Below are positions 24,720 through 38,100 of a DNA stretch of 64,000 nt, piece after piece. Source of the DNA: Parasponia andersonii. Taxonomy: Eukaryota > Streptophyta > Magnoliopsida > Rosales > Cannabaceae. The notes beneath the pieces were generated by a model. It saw only the letters and a list, made by a program, of their open reading frames with translations, searched no databases and was not told where the DNA came from. The DNA lies in assembly GCA_002914805.1 (NCBI GenBank), contig JXTB01000237.1:528230-592229 (forward strand), in the 5' to 3' direction. Made by a program: the position numbers and the translations under genes. Position 1 is the stretch's first letter. Each line of letters opens with the position of its first letter.

Positions 24720-25960
24720 TGGGCTTGACTAGGAGTAATTGAATAAAGGACCTAGGTATGACTAAGATGGTAATATAACCCATGGTTACGGGTATCCATG
24801 GTTATCTGATTTGAACGGAGAAGAGAAAAACTGCTAAAACGAAAAAAATAATCAGGACGGGGAATAACTGTACCGTTAATATGTGGGTATGGTGCAGGGA
24901 CGATATTAGCATAATCCGTATCGTACCTGTCGATATACATATTTACATAGAAAAATTATTATATATATAAATATCTATTTAATTTTATACTATCTATATT
25001 CTGATATCTTTGGTAAAATAACGATTTTAGAGAGTTATATATAATTATATATTTAAATTTAAAAGTTTAAATATTATTACTATATTGTTATATTTAATAT
25101 TTTGTTGATTATGAAAAGAGTTTAGTATTTTTTATTTTAATTTTTTTAATATTTTATTATTATCAATGGATAATGGGTAATCACGATTTTTTCCGTTATC
25201 CGTTGGTTAATACTCGCACTGTCCCCGCATCTAAAAGAATGGTTGAGATTGGTATAGTATTGTTATTGGATTTTGGGAATGTGGATGGTAATTGAAAAAC
25301 TGTCCCCGATCCGCCTCATTGCCATTCCTATGCACGACTAACTTCGGCCGAAATGACTTTTTGTGCATTTTTTTTAAATGACATTTTTAAGAGTGTTATT
25401 GATGTTTTAACCTATGGACAAGAACTTGTTAACCATGAAAAAATTATAGATATTAGTTTTTTTTGTGATCAAGATGCTCTTGGACCCATGATGAATAAAT
25501 TCTTAGCAGTCCTAAAAAATGTTATTTTTAGAAAAATGTATAGGACAATCATTTTGGCCCAAACTATGTCCAATCTATGTCATTTTCTCGGATTAATTTG
25601 GGCAAAAAATAACCCCATTTCAAAAATAACATTTTTTTTTAGTACGTCATGATATTAGTGACGGGCAGTAAACTTGTGACAATCCATAAAAACCTGTTGG
25701 GAGGTAGTCCTGGGATATTTGATTCTAGACTTTTTTAGTCCCTTGCGTTAAAGGTTTGAACCCCCCCCCCCAAAAAAAACCTTAAAAGAACTGAATTTGG
25801 AACAGCTTTCGTGGTATAATAATATGGACCAAAACGAAAAACTTGAAGATTGAAAAACCACAAAGATAATTTATAAATAGTTTAGGGGAATTAGTTGTTA
25901 ATACTTGAACTTAGGTTCCAGTTCGTAAAGTGCGGTTTATTTGTTTGCAGAAGAGGGATC
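24720..25960. other. Intergenic stretch upstream of the methyltransferase gene
   Basis: Contains a segment at about 24750-25330 whose two ends resemble each other in inverted sense (GGTATCCATGGTTATC near 24790, and TTATCCGTTGGTTAATAC near 25196) and which closes with CCTCATTGCCATTCCT; that motif is common at the ends of plant repeats, but the family was not identified. A C10 run lies near 25760. The last 150 bp should include the promoter of the methyltransferase gene; no clear TATA box was located. Confidence 0.35.
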
Positions 25961-26046
25961 ATGGACATAGCTCTCTTTTCTCCTTCTTCCCTTTTCTCTG
26001 AGGAAGATGATGTCTCTTCTCCTGGTACTTCCTCTCTCTCTCTCTC

Positions 26047-26085
<39 letters not shown>

Positions 26086-28920
26086 GAATAGCTAGCTATA
26101 TTGGGTCTCTTTTGCAGGTGAAGAAAAGGAGGAGAAGGAGACCCAACAAGGCTATGTGGAGAGGAAACACGAGTTTCCTGGCATGGTAATGCTCTTCCCG
26201 TATTTATGACATTATATGTTTAATACCCATAATAATTAATTTTTGTTTCGTGCTTCTAATGGTTTGATTTTTATTTATTAATTTTTCTGAGTTTTATTTT
26301 TACATATTTATCTATTGGTCTTATTATCTTAGTAGTTCTATGCCTGCAATTTCCAATAATGATTATGCAGGATCGTAATTGGGCTCTTTTACCATTTATT
26401 TGTATGTCTTGGCTGGATTTATGCCTGAGTTTGCTCTTCTTTCTTGTGTTTTCAAGCTTGCAATGAGCGATTATTTTGGGAGCGTAGCTAATAGCTATGC
26501 ATATACATATGAGCTAATAGCTATGACTTGTATATTTGCAAATGTTTTAAAAGTATAATCCAAGTCCTATGAGTGTTGGTTGATGAATTTTAGTTTCTCA
26601 TTTGCTTTGATAAGTACCAGAGGCAGTTAACTTTGGTGTATTTGCGGCCAAGAGTAAGCAAATTGTTGAGAATATCTGGTTGTTATTTAGGAATACTGTT
26701 TACATTGACATTGTTAAAAGATAAGGTTACTTGCATACTGAAGTCTTATGCATAGTTAATATAGGGGAAAATCTCTGAAGGGAGTAGTAACTAAGAGCAT
26801 TTTTAATGTAAGCGCTGGTTTCCTTCACGGGAAATTTTTGTTATCATTAAATGATTCTTTTATTTATTTATTTGGTAAGGTAAATTGTAGCTCTTGAGAT
26901 ATTGTATCTAGTCTTCTCTTCTATCGGAAGCTATTACTGAAGGCTTGTTAATGAGTCTCATTATTCGACAGTCTCACGTGTCTTGCACTATTTTACTACT
27001 TTGGCTTGGTAACAGGAGTTGATCATCCAGGAATTTTCATTTCATCAACTGAATGCTAATTTGCTCTGGCCTGGCACGTTTGCATTTGCAAAATGGTTAG
27101 TTGAACATAAGTCATGGATAGAAGGGCGGCGTTGCTTTGAACTTGGCAGGTATGGGTATCTCAATTCTCAACGGAATACATGAGACACACTTACAATATT
27201 TATGGAGCATTAGATAATCACTATTTTTCCTTATGTTGGGCATCCTCATTAGTAGCTCCATACAACTGGTGTATTTTATTTTTCTACTTGGTTGTGCTTA
27301 AACTTCCTTATGTTGTGTCTTTACAGCTGAACCTGTCTACTATCTAGAATATTTTCTGACCTAGCATTGTGCCACACAGCAATAAAAATTTCTCAGACCA
27401 ACATTCTTGAACAAATTTGAGCTGTTTCCCTTGCATGCCTTTATTTGAACCACCAGTTTCTTTTGCGTTGCAATCTTCAAACTTAGAATTTGAGTTGTAA
27501 TATCTGTATGCTATTCACAATTGTAAACGACACTTCGTGATTGGTTAGGATTTTTCATACCCATGCCAATTGTTTCATATCGAGTTTAATTGAAATACTG
27601 TCAGAAGAATATCGTTTTTGTGGGTACAAAAACTCACACTTACGAATTTTGAGTTTGATAGAGACGTTGATCTTTTCGTTATTTCCAGCGGCACTGGTGC
27701 TTTGGCAATTTTTCTTCGAAAGTCATTTAATCTTGACATCACAACCTCAGACTACAGTGACCAGGAAATTGAAGACAACATAGCTCATAACTGCAGAACA
27801 AATGTAATAACTCCTGTTCTTCCTCATATTAAACGTGAGTTTTCTCCTTTCCCAGCCTAGTCATCTGAATTTGCACTCATTACTTCTCAGAAACATGACT
27901 TTTCGAATACCATGATTGAGCATATTGTTGTTTTTATGATTCTGTCCTGCTTATTTCTATCTCATGGGTGGTTAGAAACTCTGTTAACATATGATAATGA
28001 TTTCAAAGTAAAAGTATTATCAAATATTATCACCAGTTTCGATCCATAATGTATTTTCAGATCGTGCTATTTGCTATTAAATGGTATACGGTGAAGTGAG
28101 TTTCATATTCTCTACCTTAGGGACATACTACTAGTTTACGCTGACTCTGCTTTTCACTTGTTCACATCTTCCCCTTTGGTACTTCCGTTTTGGTTAATAG
28201 TGTTGGAGGACGGTAATGGCATATTTAATTCTTACTATTTCTCTTTTGAATTTGACTATGTTTGTAGATAAATGGGGTGACAGTTTTCCAATTGCTGATC
28301 CAGACTGGGACCTTGTCATCGCTAGTGATATCCTGTTATGTAATCTTCTATCTAATGCAAGTTAATTAGTTTTTATAATCAATGGTCTGAAAACGATGTA
28401 TGATCCCAAAAAAGCTTTAAAAAATAATATAATACTAAAACCAAAAACAAGCCAAAAATGAAAAGATCTTAAATAAATACAGGCCTCTTTGATACTAAAT
28501 GACTGAACTGACTCTTCCCATGTCCTTTTCTGCTTTTAGATGTGAAACAGTATCCAAATTTGATTAAAACTCTCTCGTTTCTCCTCAAATCTTACAAGTC
28601 AAAAGATGATAGTTTGGTTCCTCAGACGACAAAAGAGCAGAATGGTGGTAAAATGCTCACAAATCTCACAACTTACATGTTGTCTCATTAGCACTAAAAA
28701 ACAGAGTTTTTGCTTGTATTTTTCTAATCTGTTAGTTGCAGGAGCATGCACAGCGTTGCCACGGCCGGCTTTTCTAATGAGTTGGAGACGCAGAATCGGA
28801 AAGGAGGATGAGTCTCTCTTCTTCAGTGGTTGTGAGGATGCTGGTCTTGATGTTAAGCATATTGGATCCCGAGTCTATTGCATCAAGCCTAGAGAAACAA
28901 CTAGAAATACAACTAAATAA
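25961..28920 (+). CDS. SAM-dependent methyltransferase, family-16 type (256 aa, 7 exons)
   Basis: Exons: 25961-26024, 26118-26185, 27016-27149, 27689-27834, 28268-28339, 28540-28647, 28742-28920; the spliced frame is open for 256 codons. The exon 6 donor could also lie 3 bp earlier. The protein has an acidic N-terminus (SEEDDVSSPG), then the LLWPGTFAFAKWL segment typical of family-16 (METTL21-like, PF10294) enzymes, motif I FELGSGTGALAIFL for SAM binding (interrupted by intron 3 between the Ser and the following Gly), an acidic loop DITTSDYSD, and the family's post-I motif DLVIASDILLY. Family members methylate lysines of chaperones or translation factors; this protein's substrate is unknown. 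The best-remembered Arabidopsis counterpart is At5g01470. The gene faces away from GDSL gene 2. Confidence 0.9.
26039..26090 (+). repeat. (TC)n/(TA)n microsatellite in methyltransferase intron 1
   Basis: A CT run followed by a TA run fills most of the 93-bp first intron. Intron length may therefore vary between individuals. Confidence 0.8.
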
Positions 28921-30830
28921 TAGAGTTCTTGTAGAACCGGGCAATCAGATTCTATTATTTTCTGGATTGTTGTTTTGTTTTGTTTTGTGTTTCTTACCTT
29001 TTTTTTTTTTTTTTTCCCCATTTCATTTTGGCTGCTAACTTAGAGATGAGAGAAGAAATGAGTTGGATTCATATAATATGGGAGGATCTAAGCATGGTTT
29101 ACGAGTTTTTAAACATTATATAGCTCGTGTCGCAGGCTCTTCCTGCGGAAAGTCGAGGCTCATATTTTACATCGTTTTATAGGATTATATTGATCTACAA
29201 CTTGCATTTTAGAAGTTTGGAACTATGAATTATCAATTTGTCAAAAACTAAAGTTGTTTGAAAAATATATATGTATATATATTGGTTTTGAAAGGAAAAA
29301 GGAGGATGGAAATTCTCTCGCTCTATAGCTTTTAGATCTTTACCGTTAATTTCACTTTTAAAAATAAAAACAAAAAATAAATTTGTGACCTAACACGCCC
29401 TACTAAAACTACATACATCAATAAAATTTGATTGTGAGGGTAAATTTGAAAAAACAAATACTATTTGAAACATGTCAGAAGGTTCGCACATGCTCATGAC
29501 CGTGTTATGGTTTTAACGATCAATTTGAGAAAAGTGGTACATTAAAAACACGTTTAAAAAGGACAAATTTGTAACTATAACAAATCTAATGGTATACATT
29601 TGTTACTCCTGAAAATATGGAGACAATAATCCAAGGATGACTAAAGAATAAATTATGTAATTAACTCCATAAAAATTAACATGAACAACTCTTATCAAAG
29701 ACAGAAGTTTTTACTGAAAAAAAAGGCAGAGGAGATTTGGAAAAAAAAAAAAGAAATAGGCTAAGTCTGCAACCGGCGCATTTAATCTAAATACGCAATT
29801 ACTTGGATGTCAAAAGTAAGATAGAAGAAGAAGAAATTATTCAAAAAGGAAAAGAACACTAAAAAAATTAATTAAAGTTCACCATGATAAAATCAACCAC
29901 AATATATAATATTTATTTTCGAGGAGTTTGTAGGCACAGGGCAGGAGCAGGACCCTTTCTCGTTTCACTGGTCTCAGAGATCATCGTTGTCCAATGTAGT
30001 TCCAAGTCTTCCAACGGTAAAAATTAAGTGGAGGACGTAATGACTCTACCGATCCTTTATAGAAGATCAATTTATTGTTATTTTTTCTTTTAATATTGTG
30101 GAACATTCCTGCAAAAGAATATGAATGAGGATATTATAGTTACTTTTTTTTGTTATGTTTTGGGTTGACCTTTTTGCCTTTTCTTTCTCTTAAAATTTTA
30201 GGATTATCTGACTTCATTCTTCGTAAAGAGATCTTGACATCGCACGAGTTTTGCAATATAATCATAACCCTCATATGATATGTGTTGGAGCGGTTTTTCA
30301 CCAGCTGTCTATGTGTCTCTGAACTGCTGATGTTATATCCTCTAATGAGCTTTTGACTTCAGACAGGATCGGAGAGGCATGGTTGTGACTAAATTATATA
30401 TGTAAAGTATGGTTGCGATGTTTTAATGGTTTTAATAAGGCTGAAATCCCACTTTTTATTAAAAATTAAAAAATAAATTAAACAAAAAATCACGAGAACT
30501 CATTACTTCATTCAATTTTAGTATTCCATATCATGTCTAAATTATGTCACATCATCTTAAAAATCCAAATAAGTATGAGAAAATTATAAAACTAAGAAAT
30601 TTATTTCAAATTTTATATTTGTGGCATGAATACCCTGGTTGGGATTTGAATTGCAATTTCAGTTATTAGTCACTGTATTTATGTGACAGAGCGACAATCT
30701 CACGATTAATCATGACCTAGAAATTACTTTTCTCCAAGATTTTGTCTAGAAAATGACAGCTAACAAAGAACAAGAATAAGATAAATAATGCATATGCACA
30801 CACACCCGCACGACAAATTTGGGCCACCCA
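28921..30830. other. Intergenic stretch after the methyltransferase gene
   Basis: The first few hundred bases are T-rich and include the likely 3' UTR. The rest is AT-rich. No gene, RNA gene or clear transposon end was identified. Confidence 0.5.
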
Positions 30831-30869
30831 AAAGGACAGTAATTTTGATAGCGCCAAGCCAAGTGATAT

Positions 30870-33379
30870 ATATATATATATANATCACCATTAGATGGTG
30901 ATCCAACGGCTAAAAAAAAATACCTACACATAGGTAAAAAAAAAAAATAACTACCAAATTAGTACCCATATATATATATATATATATATATATAGATATT
31001 TATATATATATATGGTTGTGTTTTTTATAGGTATTTTTTTTTTTTATCTATGGGTAGGTATTTTTTTTAGTAGTTAGATCACTATTTAATAGTGATCTAA
31101 TGGTTATAATGAAATGCATGAAAAGACGTGCATTATTTATGCTTTTATCTCTCTTATTTTTTACAATTAATAAAAAAATGTACATGCTAAATTTTCATTG
31201 GCCAAATTGATACATATGTATAGGTAAAAAAAAAAAATACTTATTGGATTGGTGCCCTATATATATATATATATATACTAATTTAGTAAGTATTTTTTTT
31301 ATCTATATCATTTCGGCGAATAAAAATTTTTCATACATATTTTTTTTTAATAAAAAATATGTATAAAAAATAATATTAATGATGTACATATTTTTATACA
31401 CCTCATTATAGATCACCATTAGATAATGATCAAATGACTAAAAAAAATACCTATACATAGGAGAAAGAAAAAAATACTTATTGGATTGGCAACCAATATA
31501 TATGTGTATATATATGAAATTACAACCATTACACCAATTATAATTACAACATACATATGTTAATTGCAGTCAACTATATGAAAATAAAAATTAATTCTGT
31601 ATTTAACACAGATTAACAACAAGCACCACTATATCGCCAGAAAGGGCCATTTATCGCGATTGATTTAGACAAGCACATGCAATGTCATGGCAAAACAACA
31701 ATTACAGAAGCAAACAGATTCCTCTGTGACTCAAACATGTCCATATTAATATCAGACCAAAATAACTTACCTACGGCCAAAAAAAGTGGACCACCTCTTT
31801 AATGTCAGTCTGGTTTGGTCTTTAGTCATAGGAAGGTTCGTGGAAATTTCACTCAAACAATCGGCGGGCCTGGGATATGTGTATATGGTATATATTTATA
31901 TCTATTATAGAGATATAGTGCTTATATATATGTACAAATATATATTTATAAATACATTTCCTGAAGCTGAGGTGTGCTATGTTGCTATATAATAGTATCT
32001 TCTCGCAACAACGCATTATATTACTAATTATGGCTGCAAAATAGTACTAATTGTCAATGAAACTTTGACGTAGTACTATCAGAAAACACGAGGATGTAGT
32101 ATTCATGGTCTCGGCAACGAGCATTGCTAGTAGTAGTCGTGCGTGATTTCAATAGCTATATNTATGGTACCAATCCAGTAGTTTTTTTTTTTTTTAATCT
32201 ATGTATAGGTATCAATTTGACATATCTTTTTATTGTAAAAAATAAGAGAGAGGATGAACATTAATGATACACGTCTTTTCATGCACTTCATTATTGCCAT
32301 TGGATCATTCATCATTGGCTAAAAAAAAATATCTACCCATAGTAAAAGAAAAAAAATACCAATTGGATTGACAACATATATATGGGCACCAATCTAATAG
32401 ATATTTTTTTTTAACCTATGCATAAGTATCAATTTGGCCAATAAAAATTTAGCATGCATATTTTTTTATTGTAAAAAGTAAGAGAGAGAAAGAACATTAA
32501 TGATGCACGTCTTTTCATGCACTTCATTATAGTTATTGGATCACCATTAGATGATGATCCAATGGCTAAAAAAAATATCTACTCATATGTAAAAAAAAAT
32601 ACCTATTGGATTGGCAACCCATATATATATATATATATATATATGCACCAATCCAGTAGGTATTTTTTTTTTATACCTATGCATAGGTATCAATTTGGCT
32701 AATGAAAATTTAGTATGCACATTTTTTTATTATAAAAAATAAGAGAGAGAAAGAGCATTAATGATGCACGTCTTTTTATGCACTTCATTATAGCCATTGG
32801 TTTACCATTAGATGGTGATCCAACAGCTAAAAAAAAAATACCTGCCCATAGGTAAAGAAAAAAATACATATTGGATTGACAACCATATATATATATATAT
32901 GGCACTAATCTAGTAGGTATTTTTTTTTTTATCTATGCATAAGTATCAATTTGATCAATGAAAATTTAGCATGCACCTTTTTTTATTGTAAAAAGTAAGA
33001 GATAAAAAGAGCATTAATGATGCACGTCTTTTCATGTACTTCATTATAGCCATTGGATTACCGTTAGATAGTGATTTAACGACTAAAAAAAAATACCTAC
33101 CCATAGGTAAAAAAAAAAATACCTATATATATGGTTGCCAATCTAGTAGGTATTTTTTTTTTACCTATGCATAGGTATCAATTTGGCTAATAAAAATTTA
33201 GCATGCACATTTTTTTATTGTAAAAAGTAAGTAAGAGAAAGAACATTAATGATGCGCGTTTTTTCATGCACTTTATTATAGCTATTGGATCAGCATTAGA
33301 TGGTGATCTAATGGTAATCCAACGATAAAAAAAAAAAACTTATCCATAGGTAAAAAAAATACCTATTGAATTGACAACC
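30870..33379 (+). mobile_element. Array of TA-flanked MITE copies
   Basis: Eight copies or fragments of one MITE family lie next to each other, separated by (TA)n: a right-end fragment at about 30884-30967 (plus); a minus copy at about 31013-31256; a diverged plus copy at about 31276-31493; then five plus copies at 32166-32375, 32385-32619, 32645-32884, 32901-33126 (right end truncated) and 33133-33379. Complete copies are about 210-250 bp. Left end: GGCACCAATCCAGTAGG, poly-T, ACCTATGCATAGG. Right end: CCCATAGGTAAAAA, then ACCTATTGGATTGGCAACC, giving inverted terminal repeats of about 33 bp. Each copy has the inner landmarks AATTTAGCATGCA, TTGTAAAAAGTAAGAGA, ATTAATGATGCACGTCTTTT, CATGCACTTCATTATAGCC and GATGGTGATCCAA. 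Flanking TA suggests a TA target-site duplication as in Tc1/mariner-type MITEs; the superfamily is inferred. Confidence 0.85.
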
Positions 33380-33399
33380 TATATATATATATATATATC

Positions 33400-34133
33400 A
33401 TACATGCTTGTATATATACATATATTTGCTTGTATTTGTAATATCATGTTTGATATATAAGTTAATTAGTATCAAAACCAATGAATATAATATTTAACAT
33501 CGTTTACTACATTATCATTTAGTAATCATGTGATTGATAGTTTCAGTTAAATCACAATATGTATAATTAGTTTTTTTTTACTATAACAGCTTAATTTCTT
33601 GCCTCTATCAGCACGAGTTTTCTTGTGTAATATATATACTATTAATTTTTCCTGGTTATAATCCCGCTATACGTTTTCCCAAAACGTGCCGTTTGGAACC
33701 CAGATTAGGTATAATTGCCAAATAACAACCAATCGATAAAAACTAAGAAATCAACATTGTTAATTTATCAGAACCATAACTTTTTGTCTAACAACAATAA
33801 TATAATAAAATTCCATTGGTGTGTTAAACAGATTACGCCTAGGTCGTAGGGGGCTCAATGTTACTGTTCTGAAATTGTGTAATTGAATTCTCAATAGTAC
33901 AGTACCATATGTTGATTATAAATTACTGCTATAACGCGCGGTAACTTTGGCAAATGTGGTGATTTTTCCTGGGCGTTACATGAGAGCATATAAGCTTCGT
34001 TAACAAAATGTTCGTTAAGATTAACCCTTCTGGAAGATATTACCCAATCAAAAGATTGAGCTCGTCATCCTACCCCTACCAAATGGACTAATGGGAACTT
34101 TTCGTAAGGTGCTCAAGGTCAGAGCCATAGATT
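33400..34133. other. Intergenic stretch before the Copia element
   Basis: AT-rich DNA without a recognisable gene. Its right border is the insertion point of the Copia element; the five bases before the 5' LTR are AGATT. Confidence 0.5.
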
Positions 34134-34588
34134 TGTTGAAAATAAACTTGTTTAAGTCCATAAGAAATATTTAAGCCCATCAACATGAGGTCTAATAAAT
34201 TGGAGTTAGCCCAAGTACAAAACTTATAAAAGAAAAAGCCCAAGCACAAATTAAAGAAGCCTTCCACCTAGAATCTTCTAGTGTTAGGTAGATATTAATT
34301 TTTTATATGTGAATTATCTGATTATTATTAGAAGTGTGTAGAAGAAAATATGTGTGGTTTAAGGATTTTTGTAATTATTTATTTGTGTGGTTCTCATTGT
34401 TTCTCATGTAGTACCTCCCCATTTGAGTTCTAAGCATCAAGTAAAAAGCAAAGTTTCTAAAAGTGAAGAGAAGAGAGAAAGAAGCATAGCTTCTAGTGAG
34501 TGAGTGAGTGAACTTAAAGAGTAAAGTTGAGAATTTTCTCTTGTAAAAGTATTTGAGTGAATAATAAAGTTTGTTTTACTTTCCAACA
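34134..34588 (+). mobile_element. 5' LTR of the Copia element (455 bp)
   Basis: Starts TGTTGAAAATAAACTTG and ends TTTCCAACA, matching the 3' LTR at 39170-39636 over its full length with roughly 30 or more substitutions by eye (about 7 percent). It lacks 8 bp that in the 3' LTR carry the TATA box, and has one fewer GTGA unit in a short repeat near 34496. The flanking 5 bp (AGATT left, AGAAC right of the element) match at only three positions, so the target-site duplication is decayed or absent. Confidence 0.93.
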
Positions 34589-34591
34589 AAG

Positions 34592-34603
34592 TGGTATCAG
34601 AGC
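34592..34603 (+). other. Primer binding site (initiator Met tRNA type)
   Basis: TGGTATCAGAGC lies three bases after the 5' LTR and is the standard primer binding site of plant Copia elements, complementary to the 3' end of initiator methionine tRNA. Confidence 0.95.
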
Positions 34604-35125
34604 AAGGTTGTGAGTACTCTTGAAATTCTAAGAATGCTCTGTGGTTGCAGTTTTAACTGATCTTCCATATCAGAAAAGAATTCTTGAGATTGAGAGTATT
34701 ATCTATTTGTTCCAAACACACTACTATTACATATCAAATCGAAGAGCTCGATGAGACGAACACACTGCCACAAAAATCAGCCCAATCGGAGTCTGAACGT
34801 GTCAGAATGAGTCATCGGAAATTTGCTGCCATAAACTGAGTCAACTCACTGAGTTGAGCCGAGTCAGAGTCATTTGATCGAGCCGTCAGAGCTGTTAACC
34901 GAGCCGTCAGAGTCGTTGACCAAGCCATCAGAGCTGTTTGACCGCACCGTTGACTAAGCCGTCAGAGCTGTTGACCAACTGTTGATCAGTGTTGACCGTT
35001 GACCGAGCGTTTACTTTGATCGTTGACTTTGACCAGGTCGATATACAAGTCAATCTTAAGGTTTTTCGGCATTCTGGATCTATCTGTGTAGTCAAAATTC
35101 CCAAAAGCTCACTCCGTTAAGAGTT

Positions 35126-38100
35126 ATGGCTACCGCAGTTTAGCATCTTTTTAAGTTCCACCACTTCAAGGTAATAATTTTGATAATTGGACTATCAAAA
35201 TGAAAGTCCTCATTGGAGCACATGATATTTGGGAAGTAGTAGAGAAAGGCTACGAAGAGCCAAGAGATGAGTCAACACTATCTTCAACACAGAAGGATAG
35301 TTTAAAAGATTTAAGAAAAAGAGACAAAAAAGCTCTCTTCCTTATCTACCAAGCCTTAGATGACGACGGGTTTGAGAAAATTTCAAGTGCAACCTCCGCT
35401 AAGGAAGCATGGGAAAAACTTCAAATTTCATACAAGAAAGAAGAAAAGGTCAAAAAGGTCCGCCTTCAAACTCTAAGAAGAGAGTTTGATTTATTACATA
35501 TGACAGAGACTAAGTTAGTTTCTGACTACTTTTCCAGAGTTCTAACCATTTCCAATCAAATGAAGAGAAATGGTGAGAAACTTGAAAATGTTACGATTAT
35601 AGAAAAGATTCTTCGATCGTTAGACACAAAGTTCGAGAATATTATTACTGTCATCGAAGAAACTAAAGATTTGGGAGCCATGACAATAGAACAACTCTTA
35701 GGTTCTTTACAAGCTCACGAGGAAAAGAAAAAGAAGAAGCCAAATTTGAAGGAGCAGCTTCTCAAGACACAAATTACAGAGAAAAAAGATAGCCAATGTA
35801 GCGAAAGAAGTTAACGTGGTCGTGGTAGAGGACAAGCCCGAGGACAAAGATGTGGTACAAGTCGAGGTCGTAGACGAGGTTGGAATTCCAACAACCACAA
35901 TTATCATATCAACAATTTTGAAAGAAAAGAAAGCTCTACAAGAGGTCGTGGTAGAGGTCGAATGAACTCAAAGCTTGAGAAGTCTCAAGTTGAATGTTTC
36001 AATTGTCACAAGTTTGGACATTATGCTAGAGAGTGTAGAGTACCCAATAGCAGAATTGAAGAGAAAGTCAATTACGTTAAAGAAAAAATAGAAGAAAATG
36101 GCACCGTGCTACTAGCATATAAAGACAACAATAGAGGACAAGACAACACATGGTATCTTAACACCGGTGCTAGCAATCATATGTGTGGGTGTCGATCAAT
36201 GTTTATAGAGCTTGATGAATCAATCAGTGGGAGTGTTTCTTTCGGTGATGATTCAAAAGTAGCGGTAAGAGGAAAAGGTAAAATTCTTATCCGCTTAAAA
36301 AATGGGGGCATCAATTTATTTCAAATGTTTATTTTGTACCCACAATGAAAATAAACATCTTGAGTTTGGGATAACTCTTAGAGAAAGACTATGATATTCA
36401 CTTGAAAGATTATAGTCTTTCTATAAGAGATAGCAATATGAACTTGATTGCCAAGGTGCCTATGTCAAGAAATAGAATGTTCTTATTGAACATTCAAAAT
36501 GATATGGCAAAATGTCTGAAAGCATATTACAAGGATTCATCATGGCTATGGCATTTGAGATTCGAACATCTCAACTTTGGAGGACTAGAGCTACTGTCCA
36601 AGAAAGAAATAGTGAGAGGCTTACTATATATCAATCATCCTGATCAACTTTGTGAAGGATGCTTACTTGGGAAGCAATTCAGGAAAAGCTTTCCAAAAGA
36701 GTCGAATTCAAGAGCTCAAAAGCCACTAGAGCTCGTGCATACAGATGTGTGCGGTCCTATCAAACCAAGTTCTTTCAGTAAGAGCAACTACTTCTTACTC
36801 TTTATTGATGATTTCTCAAGAAAGACTTGAGTTTATTTCTTGAAGCAAAAATCAAAAGTCTTTGAAGCTTTCAAGAAGTTCAAGGCTGCTGTAGAGAAGG
36901 AAAATAGTCTTCAGATCAAAGCCATGAGATCTGATAGAGGAGAAGAATTCACTTCAAAAGAGTTCCAAGAATTCTGTGAAGCAAATGGAATTCGACGACC
37001 TTTAACTGTTCCAAGATCCCCTCAACAAATGGTGTGGCAGAAAGGAAGAACCGGACCATCTTCAACATAGCTCGAAGCATGCTGAAAAGTAAGAGATTAC
37101 CTAAAGAATTATGGGTAGAAGCTGTTGCATGCGCATTTACTTGTCTAATCGATCTCCAATAAGAAGTGTGTGGGGAAAGACACCACAAGAAGCATGGAGC
37201 GGAAGGAAGCCTGGGATCTCCTACTTGAGAGTCTTTGGAAGCATAGCCCATGTGCATGTGCCAGATGAACATAGAACCAAACTTGATGATAAAAGCAAGA
37301 GGTTCATTTTTATCGGCTACGACACCAAATGTAAAGGATATAAGTTATACAGTCCTAACAATGGAAAAATAATTATCAGTCGAGATGTAATATTCGATGA
37401 AGAAGGTGAATGGGACTTTGGCTCTCAAACAAATGACTACAATTTCTTTTCACAATTTGAAGATATGGAAACACTAGTAGAGTAAGCAAGGGAAGTGCAT
37501 CAAGAGGCTATTACTCCATCTTCCTTACCGACAGCATCCACTCATGAAGATTCACCTCCATCTTTCTTAACTGAGAGGCATAAAGAATGTACAAGAAGTC
37601 TTGAAGATCTATATGAGGTGATTGATAGACTTGAAAACCTCACTCTATTTTGCCTATTTGCTGATTGTGAATCGGTAAACTTCCAAGAGGCTGTACAAGA
37701 TGAAAAATGGAGAAATGCGATGGATGAAGAAATCAAAGCTATAGAGAAGAATGACACTTGGGAACTATCCACTCTTTCTAAAGGTCATAAAGCTATCGGT
37801 GTAAAATGGGTGTACAAGGTAAAGAAAAATGCCAATGGAGAGGTAGAAAGATACAAAGTAAGGCTAGTCGCAAAAAGCTATAGTCAAAGAGCCGGCATTG
37901 ACTACGATGAGGTATTCGCTCCTGATGCATGATTAGAAACTATAAGACTAATTATTTCTCTTACTGCTCAGAACAGATGGAAGATTCATCAGATGGATAT
38001 AAAGTCCGTATTTCTAAATGGAGTTCTTGAAGAAGAGGTTTATATCCAACAACCATTGGGTTATGAGATGAAAGAGTATAAAGATAAGGTTTTTAAGCTG

